A stretch of 16,796 bases of DNA, taken from NCBI GenBank assembly GCA_030691925.1, contig JAUYDG010000083.1:1-16796 (forward strand), given 5' to 3'. Of this stretch, positions 1-6,801 are shown in pieces. Source of the stretch: Nanobdellota archaeon. Lineage in GTDB: Archaea > Nanobdellota > Nanobdellia > SCGC-AAA011-G17 > VGLX01. How positions within the stretch are numbered: the stretch's first letter is position 1; each line of letters opens with the position of its first letter. Position numbers and translations under genes: made by a program. Below the pieces are notes generated by a model. The model searched no databases and was not told where the DNA came from. It saw only the letters and a list, made by a program, of their open reading frames with translations.

Positions 1-1
1 G

Positions 2-205
2 GAAAAATTATCAGACCCAGCGATACAGAAGGTTGAGAAGAGGACTACGCTCAAGATTCCGCAAACAAAAGGGGAAGCAACCTACTTTGTAAGCTTCAAG
101 AAAGAAAACGGGGCATACGAAGTTAGCTACGCTTCCGAGAACAAGAAAAATGGGATCATGCTAAAATATGTGATGGAGGAAACAAAAAATGGAAAAGAAT
201 TATAA
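2..205 (+). CDS. C-terminal fragment of an unidentified protein
   Basis: An open frame enters from the left edge and gives 67 residues ending at a TAA at 203-205. The fragment is charged and hydrophilic. It has a lysine-rich first part (about residues 9-25) followed by an alternating stretch containing TYFVSFKKENGAYEVSYAS, which looks like two short beta strands. No membrane segment or catalytic motif is visible. Its last 17 bases overlap the start of the next gene, whose ribosome-binding site (GGAGG, 175-179) lies inside this frame, so the two are probably in one operon. The real start is outside the window. I do not recognise the family; the evidence is the uninterrupted frame and the coupled overlap. 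Confidence 0.75.
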   Translation, partial: EKLSDPAIQKVEKRTTLKIPQTKGEATYFVSFKKENGAYEVSYASENKKNGIMLKYVMEETKNGKEL

Positions 206-485
206 AACAATACTGGAAGAAAAATTAGGCGATCTAAAAGAAGAAACGAAAAGGCAGACCGAAGAGCGAAAAGAAAGCGACAACCTGACAGACAAGGTTC
301 TGCAGTATTCATACAAACATGGGCTGCTGGAAAAAGGGCTAAAGGTCGGAGGGGTAACAGTAGCAGCTTACGTAGCAGGAGCATTCATTCCGGTAGTCGG
401 TGGAATACTAGGGCCAGCAACACTGCTGCTCTACGGCGGGAAGAAATTAATCTACGACCCTTTTTTCAAAAAGAAAAAGAAATAA
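189..485 (+). CDS. Small membrane protein with lysine-rich C-terminal tail
   Basis: This 98-residue protein has a strongly charged, helical N-terminal half (residues 1-50, rich in Glu and Lys). A hydrophobic, glycine-rich stretch follows at about residues 53-84, containing AAYVAGAFIPVVGGILGPA. It could be one long membrane helix or a short hairpin broken at the proline near 68. The protein ends in FFKKKKK, which would favour holding the tail on the cytoplasmic side. The ATG at 189 is chosen because GGAGG (175-179) sits 9 bases upstream. It overlaps the preceding gene by 17 bases and is followed after 26 bases by a coiled-coil protein gene, so a membrane-associated partnership is possible but unproven. 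The family is not recognised. Confidence 0.85.
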   Translation: MEKNYKTILEEKLGDLKEETKRQTEERKESDNLTDKVLQYSYKHGLLEKGLKVGGVTVAAYVAGAFIPVVGGILGPATLLLYGGKKLIYDPFFKKKKK

Positions 486-498
486 TAAACCAAATTTA

Positions 499-503
499 GG
501 AGG
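499..503 (+). promoter_or_regulatory. Ribosome-binding site for the 374-residue coiled-coil gene
   Basis: GGAGG lies 8 bases before the ATG at 512, in the 26-base gap after the double stop TAATAA (483-488). It supports the chosen start and shows that canonical Shine-Dalgarno initiation is used here. Confidence 0.85.
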
Positions 504-511
504 ATTCAAAA

Positions 512-1636
512 ATGCCAGAAGGAAACGATACTCACGATACGGAAAGTATGGGGGTAGCTAAAAAAAAGCTGAGCGAAGGAAGGAAAGAGCTTGCTGAAGC
601 GATAGGGTACATGAACCAGATAAAAACAGATGTAGCAGAGTGGCAGCAAGACACAAAAGTCTTCTTAGAAGAAGTTGTAGACGCATACAAAAACAAAGCA
701 GAAGAGCTTGAGCACCAAGGAAGCAATACAGCGGTCAGTAGGGTAAGGGCTATATGGGAAACCCTACCAGCATTGTTCAGGAAAGAAGACCCTACGAAAA
801 AAAGATTCGGAAGGGTACTTAACGGCTTGGTTAGCGATGCAGAGAAGGTTTACACAGGATTAGACACTGAATTAGGCAGATACGAAGAGCGCTTCCAAGA
901 AGTAGACGAACTAACAGGCAAGCTTATCCAAGACTCGAAAACATACAGAACCAATCTAGAAGGATACAACAGCCGGAAAACTGAGTTTGAGAAGCAGCTA
1001 AGCACTCTTGAGGAAAAACTTTCTGAGAAGAAGATAAAAGACCAAGAGTACCTCGACTTGAGGCAGGGTGTCCTTGAGAAGAAAAGGGAACTGGAAGAGA
1101 CTAGGAAAATAAGGTCTTCATTGCTTAACAAATACCAGCAGGCACTGAATATGCTGGATGCGATTGAAGGCTTCAGGGACGAGAACCAGGTAATGCTATC
1201 AGAAGGGAGAAACCTGCATGAAACCTTGGAAACAAACCTGAACTCATTAAAGCCTCTTTTTGAGCAGATATCATCTTCAGCAGACGTTGTAGAGTTCCAG
1301 AGAAAAGCCTTGGATGCGTACGACATGCTAAAGAAAACGTTCAACCCGGCGATGATAGCGATAACAGCAGTTGCAAAAGGCATAAGCAAGGTAGCCACGG
1401 AAAGGATGGAAGAAAAATTCATCGAAGATGACACAATACAAGCAGTTAGGGCATTGACCTCTGCGCACAAGAAGGAACTGGCAGAAAGGACAGTGCGGGA
1501 AGACAGGCTGATAGAAGGGATTATAAGCAAGAAAGAAGAGCCTGACACCATCGTCTTAGAGCAGGACCAGGACGGGACATACAAAGCCCCAGGCGAAGAC
1601 AAAGCCGGCGAAGAAGGGACAGAGAAGAAAGAATAA
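512..1636 (+). CDS. Coiled-coil protein, 374 residues, function unknown
   Basis: This is an almost entirely helical, charged protein. Residues 15-70 form one Lys/Glu-rich helical region. Residues 80-110 are less charged (IWETLPALFR). Residues 110-245 carry heptad-like, Leu/Glu/Lys-rich sequence typical of a long coiled coil. Residues 278-294 (containing MIAITAVAKGISKVA) form a mildly hydrophobic patch, too short and polar for a confident membrane helix. The last 35 residues are acidic and probably disordered. The start is fixed by GGAGG at 499-503. The segment around EYLDL (179-183) and the KYQQALNML stretch after it resemble the next gene's product, suggesting distant paralogy. The overall shape recalls long helical scaffold or TelA-like proteins, but no diagnostic motif is seen, so I give no function. 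Confidence 0.9.
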   Translation: MPEGNDTHDTESMGVAKKKLSEGRKELAEAIGYMNQIKTDVAEWQQDTKVFLEEVVDAYKNKAEELEHQGSNTAVSRVRAIWETLPALFRKEDPTKKRFGRVLNGLVSDAEKVYTGLDTELGRYEERFQEVDELTGKLIQDSKTYRTNLEGYNSRKTEFEKQLSTLEEKLSEKKIKDQEYLDLRQGVLEKKRELEETRKIRSSLLNKYQQALNMLDAIEGFRDENQVMLSEGRNLHETLETNLNSLKPLFEQISSSADVVEFQRKALDAYDMLKKTFNPAMIAITAVAKGISKVATERMEEKFIEDDTIQAVRALTSAHKKELAERTVREDRLIEGIISKKEEPDTIVLEQDQDGTYKAPGEDKAGEEGTEKKE

Positions 1637-1667
1637 AATCCCTTTTTATCTTTTTTATTTTTTTAAA
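1637..1667 (+). terminator. T-rich intergenic tract: probable terminator and possible promoter
   Basis: The 31 bases between the TAA at 1634-1636 and the ATG at 1668 contain three T runs (1643-1647, 1651-1656, 1658-1664) without a hairpin. Archaeal transcription commonly terminates at such oligo-T tracts in the non-template strand. The same AT-rich stretch could act as a TATA-like element for the next gene, which has no Shine-Dalgarno sequence and might be read from a leaderless transcript. Both roles are inferred from composition alone. Confidence 0.55.
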
Positions 1668-2375
1668 ATGATAAACCTATTCGAGAAAATCATGGGAAAG
1701 AGCAATAATCCTGATAAAGATATTGAGAAGAATCTAGGCGTATACGGCAGAGAGGTGTATATCAGGCTTAAGGAAGCTGATGGGTGGATGAAGTCATTCG
1801 ACGATAGGTTAAAAAAAGGGGAGGTGAATAAAAATGGCTATGATTCTATAGCAGAAAGATTCATGTTTTTTATAGGATACTTCGGCGTTATAAGAGACAA
1901 GCTGAAAGAGGAGATGGAGCTTAACAAATACGGCCTTAGGGACGTAAGCATACAGGTTAAGAGGCTAGAGAGAGATTTAAGCTCTAAAAAATCTGAGCTT
2001 GAGTCCGGAGTCAAGCTTAAGGAGATAGCAACAAAGGAGTATGACGCGCTTAAAGAGAAGAAAGATACCATACAAAAAGACGCTCCAGAATATCTCGACA
2101 TACAGGAGAAGTATCATAATGCAAAAAAAGAAAAGGAAACCGTTGAAGCGTCTGTCAGAAAAAATGCGATGTTATGCCAAAACTTCACTCAGGCTATTGA
2201 GCTGATGAAAGTGTCTTCTGAACAAAATAAGCTGTCACTGCAGCAAAGCGAGGAAATATTACAGCAGGTAGAGGAAGCATCAGATGCTGTACATGCGATT
2301 TACCATAAGTTTTTCCTTCTCATGAGGGGTGGAAAAAAAGCTTTGCAAGAAGCAGGTGACAAAAATGGCGCCTGA
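1668..2375 (+). CDS. Coiled-coil protein, 235 residues, distant relative of the upstream one
   Basis: This protein is helical and charged. Residues 1-60 are mixed, 62-75 form a short hydrophobic patch (containing RFMFFIGYFGVI), and about 85-205 form a probable coiled coil rich in Lys, Glu, Leu and Gln. EYLDI at 141-145, followed by NFTQAIELM, parallels EYLDL and KYQQALNML in the 374-residue protein, so the two may share an ancestral helical domain. There is no ribosome-binding site before the ATG, which follows a T-rich tract, so leaderless translation is possible. A later ATG at 1692 is an alternative start. The 3' end overlaps array member 1 by 11 bases, so this gene may be the first of the long polycistron. 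Function is unknown. Confidence 0.85.
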   Translation: MINLFEKIMGKSNNPDKDIEKNLGVYGREVYIRLKEADGWMKSFDDRLKKGEVNKNGYDSIAERFMFFIGYFGVIRDKLKEEMELNKYGLRDVSIQVKRLERDLSSKKSELESGVKLKEIATKEYDALKEKKDTIQKDAPEYLDIQEKYHNAKKEKETVEASVRKNAMLCQNFTQAIELMKVSSEQNKLSLQQSEEILQQVEEASDAVHAIYHKFFLLMRGGKKALQEAGDKNGA

Positions 2376-3342
2376 TAAGAGAAAGGACGTTGCAGTTTTG
2401 GTGAGTGACATAATAAGGAAAGACCCAGGCATGATTCGCGTCAAGGACAGTGCATTAATTCCATACTACGTCCATAATTCTAAGTACATGTTTGAAATAG
2501 AGCCTAAAGATAAGGGGGCATTACAGTTTTTAATGTTCAAAGAGAGAACGATTGAGGATGATTTTAAAGGCCTTAAAAGTTTGCATCTTGGCTTAGCAGA
2601 AGAAACAGACGCTAACTACATATTTGCCTCAACCTTTTATGAAAACAATGGTAAATTAATAAGCACCGTAACGCCTTTTCAGATAATCTCAGATAAAGAG
2701 ACAGACTTCTTGATAAGGAATTACTACAAGGATGTGCCAAAAGAGATTTCCGAAGCAGCTTCAAATCTAGGCATAAGGCTTTTTGACTGGCATTATTCTA
2801 ATTACAAGGATGGCAAAGTGCATTATAATAATTACAGCGATAAAGAAGAGATTGATACATTCATAGCTTTCCAGAGGTTTGTTTTCACCCTTCCTTACGA
2901 GGACCAGGTCTTGGAAGAAAACAAGGAGATACTGAGTCATCTTCGCATCGAGGACTTTACTAACATATTAGCCAAGGAATATTCTGAAGGAAGGTATTTT
3001 CAAGAATACTTCAAGGTTATCCGCGGGTTTAGAGGTGAGTATCGTAAGGAAGAATTAGTTTCCAGAATAAAAGCCCTTAAGCGCAACAGAGACCATGACA
3101 TCTTTCTTCTGAAAGAAGGGTTTGTCGTGGGAGAAAAGTCTATCGTAGACGCTTACAAGGAAGATACTTGGGCTTTCATCCAGAACTTCAAAGGGCTAAG
3201 CGCAGAATCACAAAGGATGGTAATAGAAGAGCTTTACAAAGACTCTTTCGTAAACCCTGAGGCCATAAAATGGCTTGAGGAGAACTATACTCCCCTTTTG
3301 AGGGAGGTTGGATTCTTGGGAGGCGAACAAAATGATGGATAA
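2365..3342 (+). CDS. Tandem paralogue family, member 1 (compact form)
   Basis: At 325 residues this is the shortest complete member of the array. It carries the family signatures: DANYIF (82-87), TPFQIISDKE (103-112), YYKDVP (120-125), FVFTLPYEDQ (172-181), EYSEGRYFQEYF (205-216) and a C-terminal REVG (313-316). It lacks most of the central variable region, about 15 residues here against roughly 100 elsewhere, and its N-terminus does not begin MDK. The ATG at 2365 is preferred over an in-frame GTG at 2329 because it follows AGGTG (2353-2357) and gives the usual short overlap, here 11 bases, with the upstream gene. Its C-terminus runs several residues past REVG and encodes a second ribosome-binding site for the next gene. 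No catalytic motif or membrane segment is seen. Confidence 0.92.
   Translation: MAPDKRKDVAVLVSDIIRKDPGMIRVKDSALIPYYVHNSKYMFEIEPKDKGALQFLMFKERTIEDDFKGLKSLHLGLAEETDANYIFASTFYENNGKLISTVTPFQIISDKETDFLIRNYYKDVPKEISEAASNLGIRLFDWHYSNYKDGKVHYNNYSDKEEIDTFIAFQRFVFTLPYEDQVLEENKEILSHLRIEDFTNILAKEYSEGRYFQEYFKVIRGFRGEYRKEELVSRIKALKRNRDHDIFLLKEGFVVGEKSIVDAYKEDTWAFIQNFKGLSAESQRMVIEELYKDSFVNPEAIKWLEENYTPLLREVGFLGGEQNDG
3318..3323 (+). promoter_or_regulatory. Second ribosome-binding site in the extended tail of member 1
   Basis: GGGAGG lies 8 bases before the ATG at 3332. The usual REVG-encoded AGGGAGGT is also present at 3301-3308, but it is 23 bases from this start. The extra Gly-Gly codons in the lengthened C-terminus of member 1 supply the closer site. 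Confidence 0.7.
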
Positions 3343-4363
3343 GGATAAATTTTTGAAAACACTTGCGGGTGAAGAGAAGGGAGCGTATCTTAGGAATTTA
3401 CTCAATGCTAGCTTGAACGTATCAAACTATATGGACCCTACTACTTATGACCCTTTGCATAAGAGGCTGTTCAGCCTGATAAAAATACTGGAAGAGGGCA
3501 AGGATGTAGAGGTGGACCTTTTAACCGGGCTTCCCAGCATTGTAAGCATGCTAAAAATAGACAACAGGGGGAAGAATATAGAAAAAGAGAAGCAGGACCT
3601 GAAGTCTAAACTTTCTTCGCAGGTTAAAAACAGCGAAGGGAAGGAAGCATCCCAGATGCTTGTTGAGAGGATAAAGTCAAAGATTTATTCATTTGACACG
3701 TTCGTTGCTGAAGAGCTTAGGTCAGAGGGCACACCGCTCCATGAGCTGCTAAATGCCGAGCTTGCCTTGAGGGACAGGGTGTATCTCTTGTCTTCTGTCA
3801 GCCAATACAAGTTCACAACAGACCCTGAGAAGATCATTAAATCGGATGAATCTAGAGGCTTATTTTACATTACAGGGTTCGACTCGAGGGAGAATAAGTT
3901 TGTAAGCTACCTGTTACGGGCCAGTTTCTTAAGCCATAGGAAAAAAATGTTTGAAGAGAATGAACATAGCGCATATGGCAAGCTAAAATCGAAATATGAA
4001 GACCTGCTTGTGAAACATTTTTTGGCAGGCGATGCTGATTCGATGTTTACGGCGGTTTTGGATACGAAAAGGTTCTGGCCGGAACAAATTTCAAAAATAA
4101 TCGTGGGTCCTTACATTGATTACTCCATCAAAGAAGCAGTAGACGGCATGGGGGAATATCTCAAGAATCCTGAAGATTTTATCCTGGAGGTTTCCTGCGA
4201 AACGGTAAGCCCTTCAGACAGCTTTGAGCATTATAATAAGCACAAAAAGACAGGAATCACTAAAAAAAATCTTACATACAAGATAACATCAAGAGACATG
4301 CTTGCAAAACTAACAGAGCTTTACAAGGGGGATGAGACTGTAAAAGTTTGTACAGTAAGCTAA
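3332..4363 (+). CDS. Unknown soluble protein with a family-like N-terminus
   Basis: This 343-residue, hydrophilic, mostly helical protein has no signal peptide. Its first residues (MMDKDKFLKTLAGEE) match the array's N-terminal block, for example MDKEKAVRTLARE of member 7: MDK, a Lys, TLA and a Glu line up. The rest shows none of the family signatures (no ANYxF, FYKD or REVG ending). Residues 75-105 are Lys/Glu-rich and probably helical, and residues 150-200 look like mixed helix and strand. The start is ATG 3332, or ATG 3335 immediately after it, served by GGGAGG at 3318-3323. It overlaps member 1 by 11 bases. It may be a very divergent member or a different gene that acquired the family 5' end. 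Function is not recognised. Confidence 0.88.
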   Translation: MMDKDKFLKTLAGEEKGAYLRNLLNASLNVSNYMDPTTYDPLHKRLFSLIKILEEGKDVEVDLLTGLPSIVSMLKIDNRGKNIEKEKQDLKSKLSSQVKNSEGKEASQMLVERIKSKIYSFDTFVAEELRSEGTPLHELLNAELALRDRVYLLSSVSQYKFTTDPEKIIKSDESRGLFYITGFDSRENKFVSYLLRASFLSHRKKMFEENEHSAYGKLKSKYEDLLVKHFLAGDADSMFTAVLDTKRFWPEQISKIIVGPYIDYSIKEAVDGMGEYLKNPEDFILEVSCETVSPSDSFEHYNKHKKTGITKKNLTYKITSRDMLAKLTELYKGDETVKVCTVS

Positions 4364-4365
4364 AA

Positions 4366-5568
4366 ATGGATAAGTATCAGGCTACGAGGATATTAACGGA
4401 GAAGCTTGCCGAGCATTTTGGCAGGCTGGTAATCTCTGACGAGCAGTATAAGGAAAAGCTCGTGGAAGGCTCTCAGCACGTCTATGTAGTCGGAAACCCT
4501 ATAGACCTGTGTTTGGACCGTGACTTCCCTGTATTCTACTACACTAGAAAAAATGCTAAAGGTAAAGAGCAAAGTACCAATCTTGAAGAGGTCATAAAGG
4601 ACTCTATCCCTTCAGGGACTAATTACCTGTTCTTGTGGATGAAAAAGTTAAGTGACTGCAGGTTTTTTGCTCAGGTGACGCCTTACTCCATAATCGGGAG
4701 CAAAGAGGCTGATGCTGTCAAAAAGTTGTTTTATAAGAATGACGATGTCGGCATCAGGGAGGCAGTGGGCACTTTAGGGATTAAGGATTTCTACCGCTTG
4801 TATAAGGCATATCTTAATAACAGCAAAAAGTTTTATGCCATGTTGTTTAATGGCGATTTTGAAAATCTTAAAAAAGAGGTCGTAGCCTTTTCGCAATCAC
4901 TTAGCTATGACAGTTCCGAAGAGACAAGGCTTAGCCAGTTTGAAGAAAAATTCGGAATAAAAAAGCTCAATTCCGATCTTAGTATGTTCGGGGTAGAATT
5001 CACTTTACCTTCCGCCCAACAGGTTAGTTGGTTAAAAAAGCATCGCGTAGAGAAACTGGTTGATATGCTAAACAAGCACATACCTCCGTTGGATGAGAAA
5101 AACACGCTGAATATAGAATTTTTAAGATTCGTATTCGAAATGCCTTACGAGGACCAGAACGTAGAAGTGAACAAATTCCTGCTTAAGAATTTTAGTCATT
5201 TTCTAGATATAGACCTTGTCATGCTGAGAGAATACCAGACTGGCAGGCATTTCAATGAGTACTTTGAACTTCTGGACAAGGATAGGCAGGAAGGTATTGT
5301 TAGTATGGTTAAGCGCAGCGGTATAAAAAATGAAAGTTATAATGTATTCTTATGGTCCCAAGGGTTTAAGGATATAGACTTGGATTATTTGAAATTCTAC
5401 AAGGAAGACGCAACAGGGTTTATCGCTTACTTCAGCAGCAGAAGCCCGGAAGAGAAGAAGTTCATGATTAGGGATGTGATGGGCTGTGATTTTGTTAATG
5501 AAGAAGTTGTCAAATGGCTGAACGATAACGAAACAGATCTTGTCAGGGAGGTAGGCTTTAATGAATAA
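4366..5568 (+). CDS. Tandem paralogue family, member 2
   Basis: This 400-residue member begins MDKYQATRILTEKLAEHFGR and is closest to member 8 in its first 85 residues. Signatures are TNYLF (85-89), TPYSIIGSKE (105-114), FYKN (122-125), FVFEMPYEDQN (255-265), EYQTGRHFNEYF (289-300), FLWSQGFKD (328-336) and REVG (394-397). The centre (about 155-245) resembles member 8. The ATG at 4366 comes 2 bases after the preceding stop and has no good ribosome-binding site, so translation probably relies on reinitiation. A TTG at 4348 is an unlikely alternative. It ends in the standard junction, overlapping member 3 by 8 bases. The protein is predicted soluble and helical, with no recognised function. Confidence 0.93.
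   Translation: MDKYQATRILTEKLAEHFGRLVISDEQYKEKLVEGSQHVYVVGNPIDLCLDRDFPVFYYTRKNAKGKEQSTNLEEVIKDSIPSGTNYLFLWMKKLSDCRFFAQVTPYSIIGSKEADAVKKLFYKNDDVGIREAVGTLGIKDFYRLYKAYLNNSKKFYAMLFNGDFENLKKEVVAFSQSLSYDSSEETRLSQFEEKFGIKKLNSDLSMFGVEFTLPSAQQVSWLKKHRVEKLVDMLNKHIPPLDEKNTLNIEFLRFVFEMPYEDQNVEVNKFLLKNFSHFLDIDLVMLREYQTGRHFNEYFELLDKDRQEGIVSMVKRSGIKNESYNVFLWSQGFKDIDLDYLKFYKEDATGFIAYFSSRSPEEKKFMIRDVMGCDFVNEEVVKWLNDNETDLVREVGFNE
5547..5568 (+). promoter_or_regulatory. Embedded translation junction, members 2/3
   Basis: GGAGGT (5547-5552) lies within the REVG codons of member 2. Eight bases follow, then ATGAATAA, in which the start of member 3 (5561) and the stop of member 2 (5566-5568) overlap. The second overlap codon is AAT instead of GAT, giving MNK instead of MDK. 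Confidence 0.85.
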
Positions 5569-6778
5569 GGAAGAAGCTGCAAGGGCTCTGGCAAAAGAAT
5601 TGGGGAGTAGGCTGGAAAGAGCTGTAGTAATTGAGGATTCATACAAAGACAGCCTTTTAAAAAATGCTTTAGCAGCGTACCGAGTGGGTAATCCTGTTAA
5701 TGTGGATTTTTATGATAATAAGTTTTTCCTAACCTCCCTAACAGTGGGTAAAGAAAATGTTATTGATGTTTTGCTTGGGTATAAGGGTTTTTTTGCAGAG
5801 GCGAATTACTGCTTTTTAGAGAGTATACATGCTAGGATCAGCAAGTATTCTAATGGCGAGTCTCGTTTTGTGGCAACCCCTTACGCTTTGATAGGCGAGA
5901 AGGAAGCGTCTTCTTTGAGAGGGATGTTTTACAAGAATGTCCCGCCAGACATAGCCCATGCTATGAACGTCTTGAAAGTAGATAACTTCGTAGGCCTTTA
6001 TGAAAAATACTTCAGCAGGCCGGACGATTTGCTTTTGCCTGTCAAAAAGAATGATATAGACGTAGCGGAGCGTTTCATTAATCTTGCTGGAACCCTGTTT
6101 TACGACAAAGATAACGAAGTCGCTATCAGCACGTTTAATTCTTTTGGGCATATTAATTCATTTAATGCTTGGCTGGACGGGCTGGGGATATCTGCGCATA
6201 TAGATCCTCACGGTTCAACTGACAGCAGGTATGTAAGTAAAGATAAAGTAAACAGTATTTTCTCCCAGTTATCAAAGCTTGTGCATGATACAAAGCACAC
6301 CCCTTATGGGGATGTTTTTCAGGAGTTTATGGAATTCGTATTCTTCAGCCTCCCGGATGAGGACAGGAATATAGGGTCTGATAAGAGAATCCTAAAAGAG
6401 TTTACAGACTTAAGTTTTGTCGTTGATGTTTTAAGCAAGGAATACGTTAGGGGCCGTAATTTCTCAGCATACTTTGAAGTTTTGGACAAGGATATGCAAT
6501 CAAGGGTAGTTAAGGTTTTGAAAGGGCTCCCGGAGAGAAAGCCACTTTACGACTCTTTCTTGTGGTCAAGAGGCTTTAAGGATATAGCGCTGGACCATCT
6601 GCGGTTATATGAAAAAAACCCTGAAGGTTTTATAGAATATTTTAAAGACAAGCCTGTTGAGGAGAAAAAAGTGATGCTGAAAGATGTCATGGAGCATGAT
6701 TCTGTAAACGAGAAAGTTATTGAATGGCTTAATGAGAACGAGCCGGACTTGGTAAGAGAGGTTGGTTTTAACACATGA
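5561..6778 (+). CDS. Tandem paralogue family, member 3
   Basis: This 405-residue member has EANYCF (80-85), TPYALIGEKE (106-115), FYKNVPPDI (123-131), FVFFSLPDEDRN (259-270), EYVRGRNFSAYF (294-305), DSFLWSRGFKD (331-341) and a C-terminal REVGFNT. One residue appears inserted in the FVF-LP motif, and Asn-Lys is replaced by Asp-Lys. The centre (about 155-250) contains YDKDNEV and a segment like that of members 5-7. It is the only complete member whose downstream neighbour is not preceded by the standard junction: it ends at a TGA and is followed by a 23-base gap. Predicted soluble, function unknown. Confidence 0.93.
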   Translation: MNKEEAARALAKELGSRLERAVVIEDSYKDSLLKNALAAYRVGNPVNVDFYDNKFFLTSLTVGKENVIDVLLGYKGFFAEANYCFLESIHARISKYSNGESRFVATPYALIGEKEASSLRGMFYKNVPPDIAHAMNVLKVDNFVGLYEKYFSRPDDLLLPVKKNDIDVAERFINLAGTLFYDKDNEVAISTFNSFGHINSFNAWLDGLGISAHIDPHGSTDSRYVSKDKVNSIFSQLSKLVHDTKHTPYGDVFQEFMEFVFFSLPDEDRNIGSDKRILKEFTDLSFVVDVLSKEYVRGRNFSAYFEVLDKDMQSRVVKVLKGLPERKPLYDSFLWSRGFKDIALDHLRLYEKNPEGFIEYFKDKPVEEKKVMLKDVMEHDSVNEKVIEWLNENEPDLVREVGFNT

Positions 6779-6784
6779 TATATC

Positions 6785-6790
6785 AGGAGG
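6785..6790 (+). promoter_or_regulatory. Ribosome-binding site for the 397-residue interrupting gene
   Basis: AGGAGG lies 11 bases before the ATG at 6802, in the 23-base gap after member 3. It is an independent, non-coding site, unlike the REVG-embedded sites used elsewhere in the array, and it supports the chosen start. Confidence 0.8.
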
Positions 6791-6801
6791 CATGATAAAA
6801 A

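Noticed and set aside
278..590. A membrane helix in the coiled-coil proteins (for example residues 278-294 of the first)
   Set aside because: The hydrophobic patches are short and interrupted by Lys and polar residues, so they are more likely buried faces of helices.
850..1602. A 250-residue open frame on the minus strand inside the 374-residue coiled-coil gene
   Set aside because: It is Ser/Phe/Leu-rich, as expected from the reverse complement of Glu/Lys-rich coding sequence. It has no ribosome-binding site, and the plus-strand gene is well supported.
2329..2364. GTG at 2329 as the start of member 1
   Set aside because: It would lengthen the overlap to 47 bases, whereas ATG 2365 has a ribosome-binding site and an overlap of the usual short type.
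5545..5568. Programmed frameshifting at the overlaps, producing fused proteins
   Set aside because: There is no slippery sequence. Each downstream gene has its own ATG and a correctly spaced ribosome-binding site, which fits reinitiation better.
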